The notes: generated by a model from the sequence alone, not told the origin. A DNA stretch of 64,000 bases from an uncultured Dysosmobacter sp. (GCA_934565855.1 CAKTIO010000001.1:62001-126000); one strand, 5' to 3'. Numbered from the stretch's first letter, positions 26,043-35,874 are shown. Program-made: numbers and translations.

Positions 26043-26184
26043 AAAAAAATGCGTGCCTCGATGACGACGAAGCACGCAAAACCGCTTTTTGCTCCTCATC
26101 TGTCGGTATCCGTCGGATTTGGCACCTTACAATGCAGGTTGCCGTAGCTTCATTGGGCCGTTCCCTCCACTACTCTTGATAAGG
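26043..26184 (-). promoter_or_regulatory. SAM-I (S-box) riboswitch with terminator before metK
   Basis: Read on the minus strand, the leader starts CTTATCAAGAG (26183-26173), continues GGAGGGAACGGCCC, ATGAAGC, CGGCAACC and AAGGTGCCAAATCC, and closes with GACAGATGAG (about 26104-26095). These are the conserved S-box blocks. Then GCGTGC...GCACGC and seven T residues (26078-26043) form the expression-platform terminator. SAM binding would favour termination before metK. Confidence 0.93.
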
Positions 26185-26201
26185 GATATAAAATTGATTT
26201 T

Positions 26202-26230
26202 ATCATACAGGCACTTTTCCGGAATGTCAA
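26202..26230 (-). promoter_or_regulatory. metK promoter
   Basis: On the minus strand, TTGACA (26230-26225), a 17-base spacer and TATGAT (26207-26202) lie just upstream of the riboswitch. Confidence 0.85.
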
Positions 26231-26300
26231 TAGTCTTTCCGTCAAAGTGCCTTCTTTTTCCCGCGAATTTCCTCTTTTCTGGAAAATTTATAAAATATAC

Positions 26301-26329
26301 ATGACTTTTTTCTCCTCTCAGGGTATACT
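26301..26329 (+). promoter_or_regulatory. Promoter of the rhomboid-like gene
   Basis: ATGACT (26301), a 17-base spacer and TATACT (26324) precede the gene by about 30 bases. Confidence 0.6.
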
Positions 26330-26360
26330 GAGTTGTAATTTCACTCTTGGAGGGCTTATT

Positions 26361-27242
26361 TTGAGAAAACTGAATGAAGCCGTGGACCGGTTCATCTATT
26401 CCCATCCGCACTTTGGCGTACCCAACCTGATGCTGTATATCGTGGTTGGCAATCTGATCGTATACCTGCTTTCTGTCTTTTCCAGCGCTAGCGCCGTGCG
26501 CTTTCTTGCCTTCAACTGGGACCTGGTCCTGCAGGGCGAGGTCTGGCGGCTGGTTACATTTCCCTTCGTCTCCGGATATTCCAGCATCCGGCAGCTGCTG
26601 TTCTTCGGTCTGTTCCTGTACTTCTATTACTGGATCGGTGCCACACTGGAGCGGGAATGGGGGACCGCGAAATTCTCCCTGTATTACCTATCGGGTCTGC
26701 TGCTGACCCTGCTGGTCGCCATTCTCACCTCCGTATTCACCGGATATTCTCCCTATGTATACGGAACCAACTATGTCAACCTGTCCATGTTCCTTGCCTT
26801 CGCCATGCTCTATCCGGAGACCCGGGTCCTGCTGATGTACTTCATTCCCGTAAAGATCAAGTGGATCGCCTGGGTGGACGCCGCCTTCTTCGCCATGGAG
26901 ATTCTCTCCTCTCTGGTGCGGCTGGACTTTATGGGCGCACTGCTTCCTCTGGTCGCCCTGCTGAACTTCTTTGTGTTCTTCTGGAACCGCCTGATGGACA
27001 CGATGGGCTATTACCGGGGGCGCGCAAAGCACCAGACCTCCCACCAGACCATCCAATTCAAGGAGGCAGCCCGGCAGCAGGCGCGCAAAGCCCGGGAGCA
27101 GGGCTACCGCCACAAGTGCTGTGTCTGCGGACGGACAGACACGGACTACCCGGACCTGCAGTTCCGCTACTGCTCCAAGTGCGCCGGATACCACTGCTTC
27201 TGCCAGGACCACATCTACAACCACGTTCATTTCACAGAGTAA
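26361..27242 (+). CDS. Rhomboid-like membrane protein with C-terminal zinc-ribbon, probably inactive protease
   Basis: Encodes 293 residues from TTG 26361 (TTGGAGGG before it); no ATG start has a ribosome site. About six membrane segments with EVWRLVTFPFVSG and WIGATLEREWG have the rhomboid pattern. The region that should hold GxSG reads YGTNYVNLSMFLAFAML, so the catalytic serine motif is absent. The last 50 residues carry Cys/His clusters (CCVCGRTDTD; YCSKCAGYHCF) suggesting a zinc site in the cytoplasm. It may be a chaperone or scaffold like iRhom/derlin-type proteins. The fold is likely; the role is unknown. Confidence 0.7.
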   Translation: MRKLNEAVDRFIYSHPHFGVPNLMLYIVVGNLIVYLLSVFSSASAVRFLAFNWDLVLQGEVWRLVTFPFVSGYSSIRQLLFFGLFLYFYYWIGATLEREWGTAKFSLYYLSGLLLTLLVAILTSVFTGYSPYVYGTNYVNLSMFLAFAMLYPETRVLLMYFIPVKIKWIAWVDAAFFAMEILSSLVRLDFMGALLPLVALLNFFVFFWNRLMDTMGYYRGRAKHQTSHQTIQFKEAARQQARKAREQGYRHKCCVCGRTDTDYPDLQFRYCSKCAGYHCFCQDHIYNHVHFTE

Positions 27243-27246
27243 ACGA

Positions 27247-27296
27247 TCCCCGGGCGAACCGCTCAGCCGTGTTCACCCGGGGATTCTCTTTGCTTT
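27247..27296 (+). terminator. Terminator after the rhomboid-like gene
   Basis: ATCCCCGGG pairs with CCCGGGGAT, followed by TCTCTTTGCTTTT. It is close to the 3' end of the opposing gene and may serve both strands. Confidence 0.75.
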
Positions 27297-28310
27297 TCAC
27301 CACTCCGGAAGCCGCATCCGGTAAACAAACTGCCCGCCCACCAGCTTTCCGAACTGGAAGCGGTTGGCGGCGGATTCAAACAGGATAAACAACTGATTAC
27401 CCACAAACACCGTCTCCTCGGAGTACGGCGGGAGGGGCAACACGTCCACGCAGCTGGAGGTATCCAGAAAATACAGCGGCACCGCAGACCTTTCATCCAG
27501 CCAGTAAACGCCGTTCCGCCGGTAAACCTCGCTCAAATCGTACAGGTACAGTCGGGAGCTATTTCGGAAGCTGGACGCGGAAAGCACGATGCGCCCATCG
27601 TTGGTAAAGCACATTCCCTGCACCCGGGGCGGAATGGAGTACGCCGCGTCCGGCTCCGTTGCCACGCCGTAAAGCAGGTCACCGTCCAGCGGATAGGACA
27701 GCATCACCGCCGTATTCCGGTCTCCCCCCGGCGTTGTAATGTGGTGGGACGCCGCCGTTTTGAACCGCCCGTATTCATACTCTCCCACAAACAGATGGTC
27801 TCCATCCAGATAGCAGAAGGACGCCGCGTTGTCGGTATACAGCGTTCCCAGAACCCTTGCCTCATGAGAGGTGCTGTCGAACAGGTCCGCCGACGAGAGG
27901 ATATAGCACCTTCCGCCCCCTCCGGCAAGATAGGTGTAGGGTCCGTTGGTGCAGATGCCGCCGGAGTGGCTCACCAGTGTGCTGCCGTCGTCATTGCAGA
28001 CCCGGATCATCCGGGCGCTGCCATCCGCCTTGACATAGTAAAGCCGGGAATATCCGCCCACGGAAATATATCCGCTCAGCAGAAAATCTCCGTTGCCGCA
28101 GGCTTCCACGCCCTGGGGTACAAAATTCTCCGCAAGCCCCGGGATCTGGAATACCGGAACCGCCTGGTCGTAAAATTCCCGGTAATACAGCCGGAATGCC
28201 AGGCAGAACACCGCCACCGGCAGCAGAATACCCACCAGCAACAGCAGCGGCAATCGTTTTCTCCACTTTTTCCTCCGCGCAGCCGGTCTGCGCTGGTCCT
28301 TCTCCCGCAC
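27297..28310 (-). CDS. Conserved membrane-anchored protein, beta-propeller-like
   Basis: Encodes 337 residues. A basic start and one membrane segment (LPLLLLVGILLPVAVFCLAF) anchor an outward domain. The rest has regular strands with repeated GGGGRCYIL-, GDHLFVGEYEY- and DGRIVLSAS-like pieces, as in propellers. No enzyme motif was found. It starts with GTG, with AGAGGG before it. It may bind a ligand at the cell surface; the function is unknown. Confidence 0.65.
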   Translation of the reverse strand: MREKDQRRPAARRKKWRKRLPLLLLVGILLPVAVFCLAFRLYYREFYDQAVPVFQIPGLAENFVPQGVEACGNGDFLLSGYISVGGYSRLYYVKADGSARMIRVCNDDGSTLVSHSGGICTNGPYTYLAGGGGRCYILSSADLFDSTSHEARVLGTLYTDNAASFCYLDGDHLFVGEYEYGRFKTAASHHITTPGGDRNTAVMLSYPLDGDLLYGVATEPDAAYSIPPRVQGMCFTNDGRIVLSASSFRNSSRLYLYDLSEVYRRNGVYWLDERSAVPLYFLDTSSCVDVLPLPPYSEETVFVGNQLFILFESAANRFQFGKLVGGQFVYRMRLPEW

Positions 28311-28620
28311 GGGCTTCCCTCTTCTCCTGCCGGTCGTTCAAAAACTGCGGCATCAGGAACTCCATGCCGGTTTTCTATCGGTCCATTGATATGATTTATC
28401 ATTTTACCACATTTTTTCACAAATAGCACTTCTTTTTCACTTTTCCCCGTTGACGGACCGTTTCCCGCCTCCTCCGGCTTCTGCCATTTTTCATAATTTC
28501 CCGGCAAGGCTTTTGCGCGTTCCGTCAATTTTTGCATTTTCTCTTTTTTCTCCCTCCCATATAGCGTATAATTTTGTATGGAAATTCACGCGCTCCGCTT
28601 TCAGAGGGAGCGTGATCTCA
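28311..28620. other. Intergenic region with a probable promoter for the large multidomain gene
   Basis: No gene was seen. TATAAT at 28567-28572 lies about 50 bases before the next start, with only a weak T-rich -35. Upstream it is T/C-rich on the plus strand with no clear hairpin. Confidence 0.4.
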
Positions 28621-31600
28621 ATGCCTATCACCGGAATGGGGGTCATTATGGGTAAAAGTATTGCAAAAGAAATCAGCGTCAATCTGGCGCAGGCATTCTC
28701 GGAAAAGAGCTTTTTGCAGAAGCTGGGCATGAACCAGACCGACGCCAAAAAGCTGCTGCGACAGGTGGACTGGGAAACCGTTCTGCGGGGCGTTCTACCC
28801 CTGAAGGCACGTCTGACCTGCTCGCAGGTGGTGGACCTGTGCCGCCCTATGCTGGACAAGGCCGCGCCGGAGCCGCAGGAGGGCTGGGCAGCCTATGCCT
28901 ACCGGGTCGCCGTTGCACAGCTGTATCCGTCGCCGGACCACACCCACACGCCCGCGCAGTTGGACGCCGCGCTGTGCTTCCTGCGGGTCCTGCAGATTCT
29001 TCTGGACGAGGAGCGGCGGGAGCTTCCCTTTGACCCTCAGTATGATTTTGCCTTCTGCACCGAAGCGGAGCTGGAGGTCAGCCCGGTGGCAGCGGAATAC
29101 CGCCAGTTCCTGCTGCGCTTCCGGGATGAATTCGTCTATGAGCTGCTGCGGCTGGGACGGGAGGTCACTCCCTTCCGGACGCTGGAGCACATTGCGGGAG
29201 TCCACCACGTCTCCATGACGGTGGCGCGGGTCTTCTCCGCGGCTGGCGGTCTGGTGGACCTTGCGCTGATGAGCGGCGCCGCCGCCGCCCATGACATCGG
29301 AAAATTCGGCTGTAAGGCAGGCGAGCGCGTCCCCTACCTGCACTACCACTACACCAACCAGTGGTGCCATCTGCGGGAGCTGGACGCCATCGGTCATATC
29401 GCCGCCAACCACTCCGTATGGGATCTGGAGCTTGAAAACCTCTCCGCGGAATCCCTCATTCTGGTCTACGCCGACTTCCGGGTGAAGCAGTCCCGGGATG
29501 AAAGCGGAAACGAAATCGCCCGCATCTACTCTCTGGACGAGGCGTTCGATGTCATTTTAAGCAAGCTGGACAATGTGGACGCCGCCAAGGAGCGCCGCTA
29601 CCGCTTTGTTTACGCCAAGCTTCATGACTTCGAGGAATATCTTCAGTCCTTCGGTGTGGACACCACTCTCAGCGGCATGGACACGCCGCCCCTGCCCCGG
29701 AAGGATCCCGCTCTGCTGACCTCGGAGGAGGTCGTTGCCGCCCTGCGGCGCACCGCTGTGGACCACAACATCCACCTGATGTACCGCATGGGACACAACC
29801 AGCTGTTCGCCAACATTCTGGAAGCCGCGCACAGCGAAAAGGACTGGGGACGCCTGCGGGCATACGTCTCCGTTTTTGAAGAATACTTCACCTATCTGAC
29901 CTCTGCGCAGAAGGAGCAGACCCTGGACTTTCTGTATGAGCTGCTGCTCTATCCCGACGGTGACATCCGCCGACAGGCTGCCGCCCTCATCGGGCGCATT
30001 CTGGCAGGCTTCCACTCCGGCTATAAAAAGGAGCTGCCCAAGGACGCTCCTCCCGATCCTCAGGATGACCGCCCCTTTGCGCTTTGGGCGGAATATCTGG
30101 AAAAGCTGATCCACCCGGACCGCAGGCTCACTCCCATTCAGACCAGCCGCATCCGCTACACCGCCAAGCTGGCGGTGGAAGCCCTGCTGGAATACTGCTC
30201 TGCCGCGGATGCCCCCCGCTTTGCCGCAGAGCTGCTGCACCGGTACAAGGACCCCGCTGGCGTGGATGAAAACGCAGCCTTTGCCCTGATGGATACCATT
30301 GTGAATCTTCCCGCCAGCCACTGTGATGAACACGCCATTGGGATGCTGGCGCGGTTTGCCGCCTACTGGCTGGAAAACGGGCATCTCTCACAGAAGGCCG
30401 CCGCGCTGCGCCTGTTCCGCCACCTTTTAACCATTCTGCCGGAGACTGCCCCCGTGCGGCAGGAGATCCAGCGCTCCGTTTCCGCTGCGGACTGCAAAGA
30501 CTCCACTCCCCTTCTGTTCCTGCAAGCCCAGCTGGAACGGGAGCTGGGCGGCGAGACCGCACAGCAGGACGCCATTCTCAACGACACGGACAGCATCAGC
30601 AACGTATTTCTGGACAACCTGAAATCCGCCACTCCCTGGGTTTTGAAGGCAGTCGGCGTGGAATACCTGCTGGATCAGGTCCAGCGGGGCGGACACCAGC
30701 ACGTTCTGCACATTGCCACCCACTTCTCCAACCTCATTAAGGTCAGTGAAAATGTCGTCGTCCGCCGGATGGCGGGCACCTCCCTGCTGACCATCGCCCC
30801 GTTCCTGACGCCGGACAGCCGGAACGAAATCGCCGTGGAGCTTTCCAAGGCTCTGGAAACCGGTCAATCCGAGATCTCCAAATACATCCCGGAGTATCTG
30901 GGGCAGTTCTCCCTCTGGCTAACGCCCCGCGAGCTGGACGAGCTGACCGGTCAGATGGAAGCGCTGCTGTCCTACACCAATGACAATGTTGTTGCCGCCG
31001 CGCTGGGAACCGTGGGCGCCATGCTGGAGCATTATGCCCTTTACAGCGGCAGGTTCCACGAATCTGCCGAGCAGCTGTCTGCCCGCCGGGAACACCTGAT
31101 GGGAATTCTGATGAAGGGGCTTGCCTCCTACCGGGACCCGGTCCGTCAGGAGGCTCTGCGCATTCTGGGCGAGGGACTGTACGCCTCTCACGCGCTGTCC
31201 TACGAGGATAAAATTTCCCTCTTTACCCTGACCGCCAAAAAAGCGCTCTGCTTCATTCAGGAGGGCAGCGAGCAGGAGCTGACCTTCTTCTACACCGCCG
31301 CCGCGCTTTCCCATATCTACCGCTTTATCGTCTATCACCGCATTGAAAGCGGTCCCTTCCTGTTTGATACGCCGGAAAAGGTGGCATTCTTCCCCGGCAC
31401 CTTCGACCCCTTCTCCCTGTCCCACAAGGGCATCGTACAGGATATCCGGAACCTGGGGTTTGAGGTTTATCTCGCTGTGGACGAATTTTCCTGGTCCAAA
31501 AAGGCGCAGCCCAGCCTTGTCCGCCGCCAGCTGGTAAGCATGTCCGTGGCAGACGAATTCCACGTCTATCTGTTCCCCCACGACATTCCGGTCAACCTGG

Positions 31601-33465
31601 CAAATCCCCGGGACCTGGACCACCTACGGGAGGTCTTTTCCGGGCGGGAGCTGTATCTTGCCGTGGGCAGCGACGTGGTGGCAAACGCCTCCTCCTATAA
31701 GGCGCCGCCGTCTCCCGGCTCCGTGCAGAATATGAACCACATCGTTTTCCGCCGCGCCAGCGATGCTGACGGACACGAGATCGACGCGGACCTCAGCTGC
31801 ATTCGCGGAAAGGTCCTGCAGCTTCAGCTGCCCACCCATCTGGAGGATATCAGCTCTACCCGCATCCGGGAAAACATCGATATGGGACGGGATATCTCCA
31901 ACCTCATCGACCCCTCCGTGCAGGACTTTATCTACCGCAACAGCCTGTATCTGCGGGAGCCGCAGTACAAGCAGCTGCTGCGGGTCAGCGCACTGGACTT
32001 CTCATATGTCCCCGTCTCTGACGAGGCGCTGCGGCACAGCCTGTCCGATGTTCTGACGGGCAGCAACGGCTCTCCTGTCCGCATCGACCCCCGGGATTCC
32101 CTGATCCTGCTGAAGGACCGCAGCGGACACGGGCGCATTCTGGGCTATCTCTCCATGCGCGTGGTCAACTCCGCCGGACTGTACGAAGCCTTGGGCGACG
32201 CCGAGCGGACGGAGTACATCCGGGAGCATACCGCCGGGCGCATCTGCATGATCACCGCGATCTTCTCCGTGCAGAATCCTGGCGGCAACCACGACGTACA
32301 CCAGCTGCTGCTGACCGAGGGGCTTTTCCAGGCACTGTCCGACGATTGCAGCTACGCGGTCTACCGCCCCAGCGGCAACCCCGCAGAGAGCATCATCCGC
32401 CTGCTGCGACGCAACGGCTTTGTCCACGTTCCCGGCGGACACCAGCCCCTGCTACTGACGGATATGCGCTCTCCCGTGGCGCTGATCCAGAACATTCCCA
32501 CCACGCTGAAGGAGCCGTTTGCCTCCGACCACGCGGTCCTCACCGCCGTGCGGCAGGCACATTACCGGATGCAGGAGGCAATCACAGAGCTTTACCCCGG
32601 CTCCGTGGTCCTCTCCCTGAACGCCGAGCTGATCTATCACCGGCTGGTGCGGAAGATCGTGGAGATCAACGGCGTTCCGGCAGAGCCCACCCATCCCCGG
32701 GTGCTGGGACCTAAGATGTGCGTTCCCTTCGGCAAGATCCTGCGGGGAAACGCCGTTCCCAACACCGTCACCAAGACCATCCACACGGATAAGGTCTTTG
32801 CCCCGGACCTGCGCTCCTTCACCATCGAGGCCTTCCCGGGCTATTCTCCTCTGGAGAGCCAGATTCGCACGGTGAAATCCTTCCGCCGCCCCGTCATTCT
32901 GGTGGACGACCTGCTGCACTCCGGCAGCCGTGTAAAGGCGCTGGACCCGCTGTTCCGAAAGTATGACGTTCCCATTGACCGGGTGCTGGTGGGACTGATG
33001 AGCGGACGGGGACGCGACCTGATGGAAGCCCGCGGACGTGCGGCAGACTGTGTTTACTTTATCCCCAACCTGCGGTCCTGGTTCGTGGAATCCACCATGT
33101 ACCCCTTCATCGGCGGCGATACCGTCAGCAGCACCAAGCCCTCGGTTCCCGGTCTGACCCCCGCTGTCAACCTGATCCTGCCCTATGTGTATCCCCGGTT
33201 CTACCGCGGATGCACCCACGCCTCTGTTTTCCACTTCTCCCAAGTCTGTGTGGAAAACTCCCGGCAGATCCTGCTGGCTCTGGAAAATGCCTACCGTGAA
33301 AAATACGCCAGAAACCTGACGCTCTCCCGGCTGAACGAGGCGGTCATTTTGCCCCTGTCTCCGGACAAGGGCAACGGACTGCGCTATGACCCCAGCCTGC
33401 CTGCATCGGAGTGCCTGAGCAATGACCTGCAGATGCTTCAGCGGATGCAGGAGCTGTTGGAGTGA
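28621..33465 (+). CDS. Giant multidomain protein: HD domain, HEAT-like repeats, NadD-like, GNAT-like and PRTase-like domains
   Basis: Encodes about 1614 residues. An HD phosphohydrolase-like part lies near 185-300 (HHVSMTVARVF; AAAAHDIGKFGCK). Helical HEAT-like repeats run to about 910. A nucleotidyltransferase of the NadD type follows (VAFFPGTFDPFSLSHKG; ending with DISSTRIREN). Near 1145-1275 is a GNAT-like stretch. A phosphoribosyltransferase-like site is VILVDDLLHSGSRVKALDP near 1425. The combination suggests nucleotide or NAD-related metabolism, but the activities are not proven. The start is at 28621, or possibly ATG 28648. The next two genes follow closely. Confidence 0.8.
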   Translation: MPITGMGVIMGKSIAKEISVNLAQAFSEKSFLQKLGMNQTDAKKLLRQVDWETVLRGVLPLKARLTCSQVVDLCRPMLDKAAPEPQEGWAAYAYRVAVAQLYPSPDHTHTPAQLDAALCFLRVLQILLDEERRELPFDPQYDFAFCTEAELEVSPVAAEYRQFLLRFRDEFVYELLRLGREVTPFRTLEHIAGVHHVSMTVARVFSAAGGLVDLALMSGAAAAHDIGKFGCKAGERVPYLHYHYTNQWCHLRELDAIGHIAANHSVWDLELENLSAESLILVYADFRVKQSRDESGNEIARIYSLDEAFDVILSKLDNVDAAKERRYRFVYAKLHDFEEYLQSFGVDTTLSGMDTPPLPRKDPALLTSEEVVAALRRTAVDHNIHLMYRMGHNQLFANILEAAHSEKDWGRLRAYVSVFEEYFTYLTSAQKEQTLDFLYELLLYPDGDIRRQAAALIGRILAGFHSGYKKELPKDAPPDPQDDRPFALWAEYLEKLIHPDRRLTPIQTSRIRYTAKLAVEALLEYCSAADAPRFAAELLHRYKDPAGVDENAAFALMDTIVNLPASHCDEHAIGMLARFAAYWLENGHLSQKAAALRLFRHLLTILPETAPVRQEIQRSVSAADCKDSTPLLFLQAQLERELGGETAQQDAILNDTDSISNVFLDNLKSATPWVLKAVGVEYLLDQVQRGGHQHVLHIATHFSNLIKVSENVVVRRMAGTSLLTIAPFLTPDSRNEIAVELSKALETGQSEISKYIPEYLGQFSLWLTPRELDELTGQMEALLSYTNDNVVAAALGTVGAMLEHYALYSGRFHESAEQLSARREHLMGILMKGLASYRDPVRQEALRILGEGLYASHALSYEDKISLFTLTAKKALCFIQEGSEQELTFFYTAAALSHIYRFIVYHRIESGPFLFDTPEKVAFFPGTFDPFSLSHKGIVQDIRNLGFEVYLAVDEFSWSKKAQPSLVRRQLVSMSVADEFHVYLFPHDIPVNLANPRDLDHLREVFSGRELYLAVGSDVVANASSYKAPPSPGSVQNMNHIVFRRASDADGHEIDADLSCIRGKVLQLQLPTHLEDISSTRIRENIDMGRDISNLIDPSVQDFIYRNSLYLREPQYKQLLRVSALDFSYVPVSDEALRHSLSDVLTGSNGSPVRIDPRDSLILLKDRSGHGRILGYLSMRVVNSAGLYEALGDAERTEYIREHTAGRICMITAIFSVQNPGGNHDVHQLLLTEGLFQALSDDCSYAVYRPSGNPAESIIRLLRRNGFVHVPGGHQPLLLTDMRSPVALIQNIPTTLKEPFASDHAVLTAVRQAHYRMQEAITELYPGSVVLSLNAELIYHRLVRKIVEINGVPAEPTHPRVLGPKMCVPFGKILRGNAVPNTVTKTIHTDKVFAPDLRSFTIEAFPGYSPLESQIRTVKSFRRPVILVDDLLHSGSRVKALDPLFRKYDVPIDRVLVGLMSGRGRDLMEARGRAADCVYFIPNLRSWFVESTMYPFIGGDTVSSTKPSVPGLTPAVNLILPYVYPRFYRGCTHASVFHFSQVCVENSRQILLALENAYREKYARNLTLSRLNEAVILPLSPDKGNGLRYDPSLPASECLSNDLQMLQRMQELLE

Positions 33466-33476
33466 AAGGAGCTTTT

Positions 33477-34733
33477 ATGAACCCTGTTTTTACTTACCAG
33501 TGGAATGACCGGACGCTGCTTTCAGAGCGTCCGGACCTCCCCTTTCCCAAAGCCGTCTCCGTGCCGGACAGCCGCGATCCCATCTGGCTGTTTCAGCGAA
33601 CGCCGGGGTCCGGCAGGGCGGCGCTGTGTCCCTCCGACCCCCGGCAGCTGACCGCGGAAAAGGAGGATCTGCGCTTTTTCTCCCCGGACCGTCTCGGTCC
33701 CGCTCCGGCGCTGCCGCCGGAGCTGCTGCAGCGGGTCGCGGAACGGCGGCTGACCGCTGTGAACCTGCAGCATCCCGGCTGGCAGCGGGCATTGGAATTT
33801 CTGCAGCCCCAGCCTGACCGGAAAAAGCGGGTCCACCTGCTGGCGGTGGGCGATGTCGGCGGCACACTGCTGACAGCGTTAAAGCTGCTGGGCAGCGACT
33901 GCATCCACACCATCGGCATCTGCGACCTGAATGAAAAAACCGTCGCCCGCTGGGTGGCTGAAATGAGCCAGGTCTCCCTGCCCTGGGATTATGCTTCCAT
34001 GCCGCAGGTAGAGGCTGTCTCTCCGGAGGACCTGTTTCACTGCGATGTCTTTTTGTTCGCCGCCAGCCGGTCCATCCCCCCTGTGGGCAGCGCCGTGAAG
34101 GACGTGCGGATGGCACAGCTTGAAGCCAATCGCGCCATTGTGGAGCAGTATGCCCGACAGGCACGGCAGGAGCATTTCCGCGGTCTTTTCTTAGTGATGA
34201 GCGATCCAGTGGACCCCCTGTGCAAGGCGGCATGGCTGGCATCCAACACCAACGAGGATGGTACCCTGGACCATGCCGGTCTTCTGCCGGAGCAGGTGCA
34301 GGGTCTGGGTCTGGGTGTAATGAATGCCCGCGCCGCCGCGCTGGCGAAGCAAAATCCCGCCTATGCCTCCTTCCTGACGGAGGGGCGCAGCTTTGGTCCC
34401 CACGGGAACGGTCTGATCATCGCCAACTCCATTGCGCATTATGACGACACCGTATCCCGCGCTCTGACACAGGAGGTGGTGGAAGCCAACCTGCGGATCC
34501 GCGAGCTGGGCTTCAAGCCCTATGTCGCCCCCGCCCTTTCCTCCGGTGCCCTGCAGCTGCTGCTTCTGCTGCGGGGACAGTGGCACTGCGGCTCCGTCTG
34601 CACCGACGGCATCTGGTTTGGCTGCCGCAACCGCTACACCCCCTTCGGGCTGGAAACGGAGGCACTTGCTCTCCCGGACCCGCTGTACCGCCGCTTTGAG
34701 GAGACCGGCTCCATTCTCTCCGCCATTCTCTGA
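33477..34733 (+). CDS. Lactate/malate dehydrogenase-like protein
   Basis: Encodes 418 residues from ATG 33477 (AAAGGAG before it), 11 bases after the giant gene's stop. The Rossmann start is VHLLAVGDVGGTLLTALKLL with the acidic strand end ICDLN. Later FLVMSDPVDPL resembles the substrate-side motif (vvtNPvd) of LDH/MDH, and GPHGNGLIIANS the catalytic-loop area. The N-terminal 115 residues are an added domain that I do not recognise. The substrate is unknown. Confidence 0.6.
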   Translation: MNPVFTYQWNDRTLLSERPDLPFPKAVSVPDSRDPIWLFQRTPGSGRAALCPSDPRQLTAEKEDLRFFSPDRLGPAPALPPELLQRVAERRLTAVNLQHPGWQRALEFLQPQPDRKKRVHLLAVGDVGGTLLTALKLLGSDCIHTIGICDLNEKTVARWVAEMSQVSLPWDYASMPQVEAVSPEDLFHCDVFLFAASRSIPPVGSAVKDVRMAQLEANRAIVEQYARQARQEHFRGLFLVMSDPVDPLCKAAWLASNTNEDGTLDHAGLLPEQVQGLGLGVMNARAAALAKQNPAYASFLTEGRSFGPHGNGLIIANSIAHYDDTVSRALTQEVVEANLRIRELGFKPYVAPALSSGALQLLLLLRGQWHCGSVCTDGIWFGCRNRYTPFGLETEALALPDPLYRRFEETGSILSAIL

Positions 34734-34765
34734 ACCTCACAATTCCTTTTGGGAGATGTTATTCG

Positions 34766-35830
34766 ATGTCCACGCCCATTTTAACGCTTCTCACCCCCGG
34801 CACCACTGCCAGTCCGCGCTTCATTCAGGTGCTGGAGCAGGCGCGGAGGGGAATCCCCACGCAGGTCCTCTCCCGCATTCCCACCGGTCTCTCCCTGAAG
34901 GGGCGGAGAATTCTTTTCGCCGTCCCGCTGGATGCTTCCGGCTGCAATCCGGAGTATTACCAGCTGCTGTCCCTGCTGCGGCGCAGTCCCGGTCTTCTGG
35001 AGGGCTGCACCGCAGGGATCCTGGTAGACGGTCCCGGAGACCTCTATACCAAATCCGTCGCCCGGGAGCTTGCACTGGCTGCCAATCAGGCAGGCTGCCT
35101 GCTGATCGGGCGTCCTCTGGTGGAAGCCACAGGAAGCCTTCACAATTTCACCGTGCAGGCAAAAAACGCCGGCTGCTCTCTGGAGGAAGCGTACCGTCTT
35201 GCCGCGCAGGACCTCTGCCGGCGCATTCTGACCTTTTCTCCCAAGCAGACCCCGCAGCCCAAGCTCACCGTTCTGCATGCCTCCAGCCACCGCACCTCCA
35301 ACACGCTGGCACTGTGGCAGCTGGTAAAGGAACAGCTCTCTCCACACTGTCAGGTCACGGAAATCGGGCTGCGCAACGGCACGCTGGAGGACTGCGCCGG
35401 CTGCCCATACACCATGTGTCTGCACTTTGGAGAAAAGGGCGGCTGCTTTTACGGCGGCGTCATGGTGCAGGCTGTCTATCCCGCTGTCCGGGAATCGGAC
35501 GCATTGGTCCTGCTCTGCCCCAACTACAACGATGCGCTGTCCGCCAACCTCACCGCCTGCATCAACCGTCTGACCGCGCTGTACCGCACCACTCCCTTCA
35601 CAGACAAGGCGGTTTACTCCATCACTGTGTCCGGCTATTCCGGCGGCGATATCGTCGCCCAGCAGATGGTTTCCGCCCTCTGCATGAACAAGGGCTTCTA
35701 CCTTCCGCCGGATTTTTGCTTCCTTGCCACTGCCAATCAGGCGGGAGAGGCGCTGAAGCTGCCGGACATCCGGCAGAAAATGGGACAGTTTGCCCAGCGG
35801 ATCTCCGCCCAGCTCGTTCAGCAGGCATAA
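34766..35830 (+). CDS. NADPH-dependent FMN reductase-like (flavodoxin-fold) protein
   Basis: Encodes 354 residues. The C-terminal half has the flavodoxin-fold pattern TVLHASSHRTSNTLALWQLV, then ALVLLCPNYNDALSANL. A Cys cluster in CAGCPYTMCLHFGEKGGC resembles iron-sulfur flavoproteins. The N-terminal half (about 1-160) is unrecognised. It is third in a row with the giant gene and the dehydrogenase-like gene. A redox role in the same pathway is an inference. Confidence 0.65.
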   Translation: MSTPILTLLTPGTTASPRFIQVLEQARRGIPTQVLSRIPTGLSLKGRRILFAVPLDASGCNPEYYQLLSLLRRSPGLLEGCTAGILVDGPGDLYTKSVARELALAANQAGCLLIGRPLVEATGSLHNFTVQAKNAGCSLEEAYRLAAQDLCRRILTFSPKQTPQPKLTVLHASSHRTSNTLALWQLVKEQLSPHCQVTEIGLRNGTLEDCAGCPYTMCLHFGEKGGCFYGGVMVQAVYPAVRESDALVLLCPNYNDALSANLTACINRLTALYRTTPFTDKAVYSITVSGYSGGDIVAQQMVSALCMNKGFYLPPDFCFLATANQAGEALKLPDIRQKMGQFAQRISAQLVQQA

Positions 35831-35874
35831 AAAGAACCGGGACGCTTTTCCTGCCGTCCCGGTTCTCTTTTTAT
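35828..35874. terminator. Bidirectional terminator
   Basis: AGAACCGGGACG pairs with CGTCCCGGTTCT, followed by CTTTTTAT on the plus strand and preceded by A-rich sequence, so it serves the converging genes on both sides. Confidence 0.9.
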
